From: Liolophura sinensis
Taxonomy: Eukaryota > Mollusca > Polyplacophora > Chitonida > Chitonidae
Direction: 5' to 3'
NCBI RefSeq assembly: GCF_032854445.1
Contig: NC_088306.1
Location: forward strand, 8,890,193-8,954,192
Length of the DNA: 64,000 bases
Below, in pieces: positions 53,641 through 64,000 of this stretch (position 1 is the stretch's first letter; each line of letters starts with the position of its first letter). A program made the position numbers and the translations under genes. Below the pieces are notes generated by a model. The model searched no databases and had not been told where the DNA came from. It saw nothing but the letters and a program-made list of their open reading frames with translations.

Positions 53641-54358
53641 CACCCTCGACCACCCTCGGTAAAGATACACAAAGTTGCCAAGCAACACATTTTTAGCACT
53701 TGGGTCGAATTGAACCATACTCCGTTGCATAACGACCTCTTATGCGACGCAACGTTCATATTCTCAGATAATTGGTCCTTAAGCTAATTGCGAAACTACT
53801 TAAAGACTACTTATTTAAAGTGGCAACCCCTTGACGATAACTAAATTTGTGCTTGTTATAAATTACTGTAAACTTTCAATTAGTTGTTCGTATTCCACCA
53901 AACTATAAAGTGGACTTTTCGAACTCATTTTTTGCATTAAAATGACTGCATTGTTTTCATTTTCTTTTTCGTTAATTGTGTGAACAGCACAGCATTTTGA
54001 AGAAATCCAGACCAGTGATGTCACGAATTGCAAGTGGGATATTTTTGTGACTAATTCTGCTTATTTCTTGATGGCGGTTGCGTGTAATTTGCTGTTAATT
54101 TAACATTTACATGAATAGTTAAACTAAAACTCTAACTGAACTAAACTGAGAAGAGTCCTGACTTTACCGGTTACCTGTGGGCCAACATTGTCTTTTTTTG
54201 TGTTGAATGTTGTCATTTGCATTTCGAAAGGAATGCCTGCTTTAATTGTAAACGTAGCGATATAGACCAATTCAATCACATCATAAAATTACAATTAGCA
54301 GAAACAAACAAAACCCATTTTCCTTTTCATATCGCTATATATTGTTTTGTGTGATCTT
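53640..54358. other. Intergenic sequence with a family C copy
   Basis: Family C plus-oriented copy at 54090-54200 (TTTAACATTTACATGAATAG, TTACCGGTTACCTGTGGGCC). Otherwise nothing recognised. Confidence 0.55.
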
Positions 54359-54540
54359 CCCGCATATAATGCGCACCACCGTTATTATGCCATGAAATAT
54401 TCATGTGTGCAGCAAAATCAAAATCAGTAAATATATTGCGCTCTAGCTTCTGGAACAAGTTCATAATGTAATATACAACCCCTAACGCCGATGGTTGGTG
54501 TCTATTGTGCGAAAGCTTAACCTTTTATTATTACATGTAT

Positions 54541-54862
54541 GTATGGATGCTTGGGGTTTAACACAGTACTTAACAATTTTTCAGTCACATGACGACGAGG
54601 AGTCATTAGGTGTGTGTACATATATTGTGTTTTCTTGTGGCAAAGCGAGCTCATGCCGCCAAAGAGCTGTCGTCACTGAAGTATCACGCCAAAGACACCA
54701 GACATGACACCCCACCCAATCACATTATACTGACACCGGGTCAACCAGTCCTGTTTCCTTGGTCTTACCTCTCAGTGCTGAGCACCAAGCGAGGCAGCAA
54801 CAAGTATCATTTTTAAAATCTTTGGTATGACTCGACCCGAGTTTGATCCCGCGGTCTGCGGA
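54541..54862 (-). mobile_element. SINE B-related copy (variant body)
   Basis: GGGGTTTAACACAGTACTTA, CATGACGACGAGGAGTCATT, CGGGTCAACCAGTCCTG, CTTTGGTATGACTCGACCCG and AGTTTGATCCCGCGGTCTGC. Reverse orientation, including the tRNA-like head. The 54495-54816 open frames lie on it. Confidence 0.75.
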
Positions 54863-55137
54863 CATAGAGACAGACCATATTGTTGTTGTCTCGTGTATTA
54901 CCAGCCTCATAGTTGTTACCCAAGCCTAGGTTCAAGCATGTTGAACACTTGTAATAAGTCCCAACTAATACAGCGGATTTAAACACCTAGGAAATAGGTA
55001 AATCAATAGGCCAAGTTTCGGGTATATTTCTCTTTATCAAATTTCCTAGAAATGAAACAGACTCATTGCGTAACACCGTCATAGTTCCATGGAAGGAAAA
55101 CTGATGAAAGAGAAACTTTTATATTAACTTCCTTGCC

Positions 55138-55139
<2 letters not shown>

Positions 55140-55168
<29 letters not shown>
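55140..55168. repeat. Poly-T tract
   Basis: A T run of about 28 within copy 1 of the segmental duplication. No element attached that I can see. Confidence 0.9.
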
Positions 55169-55399
55169 GTTCTGAGTAACTAAGCTTGTTTTTAACCTAG
55201 GAGCAGGTGCTCGATTTCAGGTCAATATTTGCAGTGTATAACGATTCAAAACGTTTAGAGGATTGGGACAACCCTGCCTGTGATATGGCCAGGTTTGTGT
55301 CATTTTAACGAATATGAATTATGACAGGGAGAAATTACAAACCCTTATTAAAGGGCAAAGAAAATACATCGCATGAAGCACGTGTCAGATAAACGACCT

Positions 55400-55556
55400 T
55401 TAATTTATTTGATTTATTTGATTGGTGTTCTACGCCTTACTCAAGAATATTTCACTTATGCGACGGCGACCAGCATTATGGTGGGTGGAAACCGGGGAGA
55501 GCATTCGCAGGTTGCTGACAGACCTTCCCACTTAAGGCCGGAGAGGAAGCCAGCAT
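55400..55556 (-). mobile_element. SINE A 3' part
   Basis: GATTGGTGTTCTACGCCTTA CTCAAGAATATTTC, CAGCATTATGGTGGGTGGAA, AGGTTGCTGACAGACCTTCC, GGAGAGGAAGCCAGCAT. The tRNA-like head is absent. Confidence 0.88.
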
Positions 55557-56121
55557 ATTATTTCATTTTTTATCAGTTGAGTAAAATGCTTTTGAATGAT
55601 TGGAGTCTCATCATATTGACATATGTGACGTCACATGTCATTCTTTTGCCATTTAACACAGAATACTCGACATTCTGCATTCACAATGCCTATACATACA
55701 TGTATGTATAAAAAACTTCACAGAATGAACTTAAAACCAAGTACAAAATACGAATTTCATGCCACTGATACCTACTGGAATCCAACGGATTATGCCATGG
55801 GACTACTTCATGTTAGTATTCTTTTTTTGTTTAAACCTGTGAAAATAAGTTCCGTTATTGATAAATTTATAAAAGCAAATTACCGTGCTGAACAATAAGA
55901 GACATTCATGATGATGGCAAAAAAACAGAGCATCAAGTTTTTATTCCCGTACCGGACCAAATACAAGATGATCATGCTAATACCAAATCATTTAAAATGA
56001 CAACCAGGAGCAAGAAAAATAACGTATTTCACATTTTGTATCACTATTTAATTTTTTTCGTGAGCTACCCGCAAATAATCGGGGTCGCCATTATTATTTC
56101 ATGCAATATTCAGGTCTGGAG

Positions 56122-56508
56122 TAAGTGAGGGAGTGCTTGCGGTTTAACGTCGTACTTAATTTTTCATTGATATGACGATGAAGGAGTCCTTAAAATGCAT
56201 GTATTGTGCCTCCTTGTTGCAGGATGGATTTCCACCGCTCTTTTATCTAGTGCTGCTTCACTGAGGCGAGTTACCGAAGGCAAGTAATCCGCCCCGCCCG
56301 AGCCATTATACTGATTCGGGTCAACCAGTTGTTGCACTATCTAAATGCTTAACGCCAGGCGAGGAAGCTACAACTTTCTCTTTTACATTCTTAGGTGTCA
56401 CCCTGACCCAGAATTGACCCTGACCCAGAATTGACCCTGACCCAGAAGTAATCCTGGACCTGCCGCCCCCGAGGCCGGCTCTTTACCAGCGGAGCTATCG
56501 CGGCCCGT
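56122..56508 (-). mobile_element. SINE B, near full length, with imperfect 16-bp target-site duplication
   Basis: Flanked by ATATTCAGGTCTGGAG (56106-56121) and ATATTCCTGTATGGAG (56509-56524), 13 of 16 identical. The uninterrupted homologous site is at about 54407. Contains a 17-bp triplication of CCCTGACCCAGAATTGA (56402-56455) in its head region. Confidence 0.85.
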
Positions 56509-56639
56509 ATATTCCTGTATGGAGCAAAAGCTTCCATTAACTATATTGCGCTCTAGCTTCTGAAACCAGTTTATATTGTAATATACAAATGCCGATGGTT
56601 GGTGTCTGTTGTGCGCAAATGCAGCATTTATTGCGTGGT

Positions 56640-56800
56640 TTCGTCCTTTATTGTGTAGTCTCGCCCTAATTTCGTACTTTACACACTTTTTTAGTTCTTT
56701 GGTAGTTTGTGTTGAACGTCGTTTTGGGAATTGGCTTTGCGATTAGTGACTGGGAACGTTGACGGCTGGTATACGAATGTGTGTTTCGACACATAAATTC
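56640..56800 (+). repeat. Family E copy
   Basis: Reads SLALISYFTHFFSSLVVCVE then RRFGNWLCD before stops, then LTAGIRMCVSTHK, keeping both ends of the family E peptide. Confidence 0.7.
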
Positions 56801-57528
56801 ATGTAATACTCATTACACTTTACCAGACTTATTGCTGTTACCATAATATAGGTTCATGCGTGTAGATTAACTGCAATAAACATTTAGGAATTAAGCGTAT
56901 ACTTCTCTTCATCAAATTTCCTAGAAATGAAACAAACTCGTTGAGCTAAATGACACTGTTCCGATTACAAATCAGAAATGCTGTGTGCAATGATTCTAAA
57001 CTTCTAGATAACTGGGGAACACTCTGCCTAGCTTTTGTTTTCCGGGTTATCGCCTGGTTTGTGCCGTTTTGGTGTTTTATGTTGTTATGAGAGCTTACAC
57101 ACCCGTTTGGCGGTGGGGAGTTACAAGCCCTTCAGGGCAAAGAAAACTTGTGGCACGAAGTATGTGTCAGATGGAGGCCCAGTGAACTGAGCATGAGTCG
57201 GGAAATATTTTTTTTTTCGGCTGGGTGATTTTTAACATTTGTAACATTGGATTCTGCAATTGCCTTTCCTGGTCATATTGGCACCTGTGACGTCACATCA
57301 AACGTGTCCCACTTCATGCACACAGGCTATTAGACTTTCTGCATTACAGCGCATATACATACATTCACCGAATAAGCTTGAAACCCGCTAATTCGAGCCA
57401 AAAATACAAATCTGATGTTACTGATACCCACTGGATTCCAAAAGACTACCGTGGATACCGTTTTTATCTCCGGATCTGATCACTGAAATGCAGGATGATC
57501 ATGCCAGTCAAATTTAAAATGATGTAAG

Positions 57529-58240
57529 AGACGTATACAAATCATAACAAAAGATAATTACATGGACGAATAAGTCGTCGGCAGTTTTAAATGATGTCTA
57601 AAAGACAACAAACGCGTCAAATGGAATATATAGTCCGAAAAGCATTATGTTTAAACATTGGTTCTTATTTGTATTACACAAAATATCATGACATGAAGTC
57701 AGAAAAAGTCTTAGTTACGCTTTTATTGCAATTATTCATAAAACACAGCAGTGATATTAAAATTGTGCTAAGTTTATACGGCTATTAATCAGGTTAGAAT
57801 TGCTATGTATAGGTTAGGCCACGCTTAGAAAAGATAACGTCATAACGATTTATAACGAAAGTCCGGGTAACGTCCCCATTCTCGCATGTTCCGTAAAGGA
57901 AACATCCGCTTTGGGATATATGTACATGTATACTTACTATCTGATTAGTGTTTTACGACCAGCACTGGAATGTGTGGGGGTGGAGTCGAGCAGACCCCCC
58001 CCCCCCCTCCCCCCCACACCCCCGATCTGTAGGCTGTTAGTTGACCATCCTACGTACAAGCCGAGAGCTGGAATATTAGTTATTCGGTGACAAACCGCGT
58101 GTTGTGAAGAGTGTATGGGGATTAACACTTTATCACAACTCGGGTGTCGATTTCATCCATGTTATATTATCAAACAGAAAACTCTTTTTAGTACTTATAA
58201 ATTTGAGCTGAGCCATCAAGCACAGAATATCCACTTGATT
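57529..58240. other. Intergenic sequence
   Basis: A family E scrap at 57560-57600 (minus, GTCGGCAGTTTTAAATGATG). A C-rich purine/pyrimidine tract at 57993-58024. A 65-codon open frame (57591-57788) has no recognised content. Confidence 0.5.
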
Positions 58241-58385
58241 TATTTTATCTATTTATTTCATTGACGTTTAACGCCATACTCAAGAATATTTCACTTATAC
58301 GACGGCAGCCAGCGTTATGGTGGGCCAGAGGAAACCCACAACCATCCGCAGGTTGCTGCAGATCTTCCCACTTACGGCCGATATC
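58240..58385 (-). mobile_element. SINE A 3' part
   Basis: GACGTTTAACGCCATACTCA, TACGACGGCAGCCAGCGTTA, AGGTTGCTGCAGATCTTCCC, ACTTACGGCC. Truncated before the head. Confidence 0.88.
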
Positions 58386-59340
58386 CGTTTGAGACAGCGT
58401 TGATGTGGGGTGACGCATCAGGAAACGTAGCGTCCCCCAAGAGAAAAATGACGTCAGCCGAACCCATGCTCATTTCTCACCGTGAAATCCCCAGTGAGAT
58501 TTTTATACGTCCTATGGGAGACGTCTGTGGCTCTGTCAAGTGCTCTTCGATATTTTAATCTGTCTCATGGGACAGAATGCATGCCGGGTTGGACAGGGGC
58601 AAGGACAAATATATCGTCTTGTGTTATGAAAATAAACCGATGCAATTGGGGGCGCAGATGATTGAGGCGGCTGTGCAATGCAGACAACACAACGAAGGAC
58701 GAGGGCAATGATGAAGACAATTCCACGAAGAGAGTGTAAACGGTTTTCTCTCGTCACATCTGTTTTGGGACTCATACTGCAAGTTAGTCATGCGCATATT
58801 GTTTTTTCATGCACGTCTTGACAGTGGTAAATGTTCCCCACAGTAAATCCCAACCGTTAGGGGCTGTCTTTCATAGTATAACTATCGCAAATGAGTTGCT
58901 GAATTGAGAGTTATCCCACTCCGGAACTAGGTTAATAATCGCAAGACCAATTCCCATAACAACACTGCACACAAACCACCAAGGAACTAAGAAAGACTAT
59001 ACAGTAAGAAATTAGGACAGGTTCATTTTACGATAAGCAGTCAGCTGTTTTCAGTTGTAAAGAAAAGAGGCAAGCATGGAATCTAGACGAAAAAATTTAA
59101 TCAGTTTCCAACTCGTGTATTATTTTAGTGCATAAGTAGTTGTTAAGTAAAATATCTCAGATTCGCTTCAACAATATTAATGTATCGCCTCTTTAGCTCC
59201 AGGTTAAATGCTGTGCTATGGTATATATATAGCATCAGAACAAACATCCGGGTAACTATCACTGTTATGTGAAAACAAGATTTACTTCGGAATATCATTT
59301 TCGTCATCTCAAGTTATAAATGATGGCAGCAGACACAGCT
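58386..59340. other. Intergenic sequence
   Basis: Family E copy at 58955-59080 (minus: AAACCACCAAGGAACTAAGA, CAGTCAGCTGTTTTCAGTTG). The rest is unrecognised. Confidence 0.5.
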
Positions 59341-59349
59341 GAGTTGTAT

Positions 59350-59530
59350 GGCCGGCAGCTAATATAATGGTGTCTGGCTCATTTTAATGGTGTTTGGCTC
59401 AATATAATGGTGTTGTGCTGAATATAATAGTACTTGGTTCAGTGTAATGGAGATTGTTTCAATATAATGGTGTGTGGCTCAGTATAATGGTGTCTTGCTC
59501 AATATTAATGGTGTCTTACTCAACATAGTG
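59350..59530. repeat. About 21-bp tandem repeat
   Basis: About nine imperfect copies of AATATAATGGTGTTTGGCTC (variants TCTTGCTC, TGTGGCTC). Confidence 0.88.
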
Positions 59531-61139
59531 ACAATATCAGGAAAGAGGAATTCTTACTCTAGTTGGCTTATTTCAGACTTTTTGGTTAAAATTTGAAAAA
59601 TAATTGCTGATGTGATTTGGATGTCGGATAAGGTATCCACAGATTTTCATTGGAAACTTTGGACATTTTTCTGTCTTTAATTCCCAATGTGGGTTGAAGG
59701 CTGTAAATGGGCCTTTGTCTTATTCACTATGTCAATTATCTGTCTAAACGTTCACGTTTATTACATCAGTGTGCCTTTTTTATTTATATTTGACCTGGTT
59801 ACTTACTATTTATATATTGAATATAACCCTTTCATGGTCTACAAGTGGTATAAACAAAAATTGCACTTCGGATCTTTGGATTCAGACACGTTTAGTCACA
59901 AAATGTATTACGGATTCAACTTCCCCATCATTCTTTTTCATTAGATGAGAAACAGATTCGAATCATTTAGTACAAAATTAAGATTGTTATTCCGACGCCA
60001 AAATTCATGTCGTAGTGAACTGTTTAGAACATAAGAAAAACACTGTCTCCTTTGGCTTACTTTTTTATTAACCTCATACATTCTGTATTTCAGGTATTAT
60101 GAACACTATAACACTATAATAAAACATTATAAGACTGGACTACTGGAAAAATAATATATTTTACGTTGACGTTGCGGTGATAAACTATCACGGTCAACAT
60201 AGTAAATGTTTATTTTTTTTAGTATACCAGTTATAATTTTCTATTTTAGTTCCTAGCCTGATGTCTAGTAACCATCTCTGTTACAAAATCACCATGATTA
60301 TCTGGGTTTTGAGGGCGGAGGGAGGGGGTGGGGTCTTAAGGAGAAAATTTCTCTGAAATAAATGGTGAACTAATTTTAGTAACTTCTCTCATACGTAGAT
60401 TTGGTATCCTTAACACCCATCAACACTTCCCCCTCCCTTAACACCCATCAACACTTCCCCCTTCCTCCCCCCCCCCACCCCCACCATCCAATCAGCATCA
60501 TATATCCTGCACCGCAAAAAAGTCTTCGGGTGTATACCTTATACCTCCACTAAAAATAATCACACCATGGAATCCCAAACATGACGTAATAATTAACTAT
60601 AAAACGGTGTTAGCCAATAAGCACGCAGCGAGGCTCAATGCATAGACAGGGTTGGTTGTTTGTGTGTTGTGCAAATTAATGACTATCCATTTCAGTCTAA
60701 ATCGTTGTTCTGGTTTGTGCCATGTACATAATAAAGCAATTATTGATAAATGGATTTGTGAACTCTTTGAAACACAATGTGTGTCTGTGTTAGATAGCTG
60801 CGGTTCACAGCTCCGTGTATATTCATCAATCTCGTAGATAGTCAATAACCCTATATTTTCTCTCACCAATTGAAAACTCATCTAGTTCTTAGTAGGAAAC
60901 TTTCTAAATGCTGAGTGCAGTAGTGTCCAAATCTAGACAGCATATACATTCCCTATTCGATGAAAGGAAATTTCCAGAGCATATAATCGAATAGCCCATA
61001 TTTAAAGAAACAAGCATTGATACCGATTATAAATACTCGGGGGAAAAGGGGCCCTTCTTAGTTTTTTTTTCCAATACAAACCTGATATAACTGATTATAT
61101 AACGAGTCAAACGAACTGATATATAATACATGTGGAAAT
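59531..61139. other. Intergenic sequence
   Basis: 59687-59944 is an 85-codon open frame with a hydrophobic middle (YYISVPFLFIFDLVTYYLYI), AT-driven and unsupported. 60415-60480 has a short direct repeat of TTAACACCCATCAACACTTC followed by a C-rich tract. No gene supported. Confidence 0.5.
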
Positions 61140-61164
61140 ACGAATATAAAAGTAACAATATATA

Positions 61165-61290
<126 letters not shown>

Positions 61291-61319
61291 TCCAACATTT
61301 CACAAAACTCTTTATAGGT

Positions 61320-62090
61320 AAAGTTTATCAATTAGCTTTTTAGAGAAAATTATTTCTACAAACGCTCTCATTATTGTTTTTTTTTTTTTTTTTTGTCTGT
61401 TTGTTTCAACACAGAAAATCTTACTGTACAGGTGAAACTCATATTTTCACCTTAGTATAACTATACACAGTTGAAATTATTTTCACCGGGATTCAAATTT
61501 TTGGTAAAAACTCGATCATCGTAAGTCTAATTAAATTTTTGCTGTTATTTTAGAATAGCCCAAATCAAGCCTTTCACTAACTATTAGCCTCATCAGTAGA
61601 ATCGATAATAAAGTTCCTTATATTTATATGGCGGGCTCCATTATTTCTTTTTAAACTTCATTTTAAATTCATTTTAACTCTGAAATGGTAAGTGAAATTT
61701 AGTGAAACGCAATAATTTGAGTTTTTCTTGGTAATTACAGAAAATTTGATTTCATTAGCAAATATGGAATTTTCGCCAAAACTCTCTGGACCGGGTATAG
61801 CATCTTAAAATTACGTCCACTGCCTACGAAAATATTTTCATCGCAGTGAAATATTTTAACATCGATGGAAACATTTCAATCGCGAAGAAACCTATTTCCA
61901 CAGCGGTAAAAATGTTTTTTGAATAATAAAATAATTTCCTATGTAAAAAATCATTTTGTTTATAAAAAGTTAGTATTCTATGTAATTTTTTTTTTGTGTT
62001 AAAAGCCGATGGACTGGCTATGCTAATATAATGTCAAGTGGCCCTAATAGCATGTATATGTAGAATATAACAGACATACATCATAGAGTG
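61320..62090. other. Intergenic AT-rich sequence
   Basis: Poly-T at 61378-61394. Several ATTTTCACC/GGTGAAA-like words but no clear repeat structure. No gene seen. Confidence 0.5.
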
Positions 62091-62102
62091 AAAAACCAGA
62101 GC

Positions 62103-62315
62103 TCTCCAGCCGAACGTGGTAAGGTCTGTCAGCAACCCGCGGATGGTCGTGTGTTTCCCCCCGGTTTCCTCCCACCCGGGGGAAACCCACGACCATCCGC
62201 AGGTTGCTGCAGACCTTCCCACTTACGGCCGGAGAGGAAGCCAGCATGAGCTGGACTTGAACTCGCAGCGACCACATTGGTTAGAGGCTCCTGGGAATTA
62301 AATAAATAAATAAAT
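62103..62315. mobile_element. Fold-back (inverted) SINE A insertion with 11-bp target-site duplication
   Basis: The plus-oriented body (AAGGTCTGTCAGCAACCCGC, GGATGGTCGTGTGTTTCCCC; 62117-62162) is followed after about 12 bp by the minus-oriented body and head (CCCGGGGGAAACCCACGACC, ATCCGCAGGTTGCTGCAGAC; 62175-62300) and an (AAAT)n tail. AAAACCAGAGC occurs at 62092-62102 and 62316-62326. Inserted into a family C copy. Confidence 0.82.
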
Positions 62316-62470
62316 AAAACCAGAGCAGCAACGAGTATGATGTACGAGTTAGCAAATGGTCGCACGTAACTGGTGAAAGACGGAGTCTTGTCAATTTATC
62401 TCAGTCAGGGTTTTATTCTGACTGTTCGTGTCAATACCAAAATAGTAGCAAATTACGTGCTGCGCGTTGC
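62316..62470 (-). repeat. Family C copy hosting the fold-back SINE
   Basis: CCAGAGCAGCAACGAGTATG, GCAAATGGTCGCACGTAACT, GTCAATTTATCTCAGTCAGG and GTTTTATTCTGACTGTTCGT, the conserved minus-strand order of family C. Confidence 0.75.
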
Positions 62471-63640
62471 GGGTACAAACAAAAGGGGAAAACAATCACA
62501 AATTCAGTTGAAATCGTATGTCACTAACGAACATTTTAGCCCTAAAGCTGCAAATCGTATGAAATAGAACAGTCGCTACCGGTGAACGCGATTTAGAAAG
62601 ACCTAGTCGAATTAAATATACTACACTCGTAGACTCGTAGTTGATTAGCAAGAAATTAAACGATCCCAGTACAATGCGCACAAATATTCATTGTGAACAT
62701 TGCCGACATAGGCTGCGGCTTTAAGTCATGTGAGATTCATCAGCTATGTGCGGTGGACTCATCCAGGTCATATCGAGTGTCCTCCACAATATAGCATTAT
62801 TGATTGTCCTTGACGCCATATTCAAGGATTATTAACTTTTATTAAAGGCTATCAGTTTTATGCGTGGTTAAAACCAATGGGTATGGCAGGTTCTACAGCA
62901 TGGTACCGATGATCTTCCCCGCTTTTGACGTACAGATTTGCACACCACACTGATAGATGTGATCTTTTAAGGCCGTCGTCAGCGGCGTAGTATCATTCAG
63001 GCCGTACAAACAGTAGAAGCGTGGGAATCGGCAAAATTCCTGACCATGGTTTGAACTCGCATCACGTGTCTCCTTCACTTGCTGAGAATGAAGAGGCAAT
63101 TTTACTACTTATTTCACTGCATTGTTTAAACTATTAACATATTTATTATCAGATTTTTGCTTTCAGATCTTTTTAGCGGAAATAACCTCATTAAATTGCT
63201 GTTCTACGACTGCCTATATTTCTCAGAAATCAAAGCGATAACGTTTAACGCTGCACACACCGTAGAAGCAACAGTCGACTGACTGAATGTATAACTGACC
63301 TGACTGGCCAAGACTCAAATCGGAATGCCACATGTACTTCGTACTTGCTAGATGATTTATGCCTTTATTCCCATGTCAATCTCTGTGACATATGCTCTTG
63401 CGGAAGAGACAGACATTCTGTGACTTACAATAAATATGTTTTGAATGTGAAGGCCGCAGTAGAGTTTAGTGAGACAATCACCAGCTCTGACTAAAGGTAA
63501 ATATATGAGTGACCTCCCACTTAACCTTCTGGAGAACGTTTACAGCGTGGGAAGAGCATTGTTACAAATGCATCCCCAGAATGGTTTTAGATTCCCACCA
63601 CTATAGCACATGAGACAATGTCTTCAACGGTTCAGATAAC
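62471..63640. other. Intergenic sequence
   Basis: A degenerate SINE A-like tail near 62800-62850 (GACGCCATATTCAAGGATTA). No gene; 62893-63099 (minus) is an unremarkable 68-codon open frame. Confidence 0.5.
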
Positions 63641-63644
63641 ATAT

Positions 63645-63728
63645 AATAATATTTATTTGATTGGTGTTTTACGCCACACTCAAGAATATTTCCCTTACAC
63701 GACCGCAGCCAGCACTATGGTGGGAGGA
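63645..63728 (-). mobile_element. SINE A tail fragment
   Basis: TTTGATTGGTGTTTTACGCC, CACTCAAGAATATTTCCCTT and CAGCCAGCACTATGGTGGGA, reverse complement of the SINE A 3' end. Confidence 0.88.
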
Positions 63729-63869
63729 TATATCACAATTACAATCCTGCTTAATTATATCATGTCCGTTGACACTGCCGCCAATTGTAGATAATAATCA
63801 AAATAATTTATACTCTAGACTTCACCATCTGAATTAAATCATAAGTATAAATGTGATTCAAGAAATGCA

Positions 63870-64000
63870 CCATGATCGAAACTGCACAATAATGAGAACA
63901 GTACCATGGCACCATCTGCACCATTATCTAATCTGCACCATAATGAGAACAGTACCATGACACCATCTGCACCATTATCTAATCTGCACCATAATGAGAA
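63870..64000. repeat. 51-bp tandem repeat, cut by the window end
   Basis: AATGAGAACAGTACCATGRC, ACCATCTGCACCATTATCTA and ATCTGCACCAT recur at 63891, 63942 and 63993, 51 bp apart. The array continues beyond the window. Confidence 0.93.

Larger units (their letters stand above)
54359..57528. repeat. Diverged tandem segmental duplication (54359-56000 and 56068-57528)
   Basis: Both copies run in the same order through CCCGCA-AATAA, ATATTGCGCTCTAGCTTCTG, GATGGTTGGTGTCT, TCAAATTTCCTAGAAATGAA, AGGGCAAAGAAAA, GTGTCAGAT, TGACGTCACAT, TACATACAT and ACTGGAT/AATCCAA. Copy 1 carries a SINE B (54541-54862) and a SINE A fragment (55400-55556) that copy 2 lacks. Copy 2 carries a SINE B (56122-56508) and a family E copy (56640-56800) that copy 1 lacks. 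Confidence 0.8.

Overview
This is eukaryotic, AT-rich, intron-rich and repeat-rich nuclear DNA, almost certainly from a mollusc. Three spliced + strand genes have exons that join in phase. The repeats include tRNA-derived SINEs of a kind I associate with molluscan genomes, palindromic MITE-like elements and many mini/microsatellites. I see no bacterial operons, rRNA genes, CRISPR arrays or complete autonomous transposons. Most long ORFs here come from tandem repeats or SINEs.

Layout. (1) 1-420 is a minisatellite running in from outside the window. 530-715 is a CRE/TATA/splice-donor candidate promoter. 2282-12942 is a five-exon TNF-superfamily ligand gene (304 aa). (2) 12943-24952 is intergenic, with a 65-bp tandem array, a 435-bp tandem duplication, a nested SINE insertion and a degenerate minus-strand coding-like tract (about 21450-23775). 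(3) 24953-34342 is a second, different TNF ligand gene, EDA/Eiger-like: nine coding exons, 359 aa. One of its introns holds ten near-identical 43-bp units, each with a 16-bp perfect palindrome. (4) 34343-40485 is intergenic, with minisatellites, SINE pieces and a 595-bp palindromic MITE-like element. 40486-47774 is a two-exon gene for a Norrin (NDP) orthologue (129 aa), probably with an upstream non-coding exon. (5) 47775-64000 has no gene I can recognise. It holds two young SINE copies with perfect target-site duplications, a diverged tandem segmental duplication of about 1.7 kb, a fold-back SINE, an (AT)n tract and a 51-bp repeat running off the window end.

How the genes relate. All three products are extracellular signals. 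The two TNF ligands are type II membrane proteins with a juxtamembrane helix, a furin-type R-X-R-R site and a C-terminal TNF domain, so both could be shed as soluble trimers that act on TNF receptors. Norrin is a secreted cystine-knot ligand for Frizzled-4/LRP5/6 in vertebrates. Nothing in the sequence shows co-regulation; the shared feature is a cluster of secreted or shed ligands on one strand.

The gene models come from reading splice sites and phase by eye. No transcript or database search was available, so UTRs and non-coding exons are much less certain than the coding exons.
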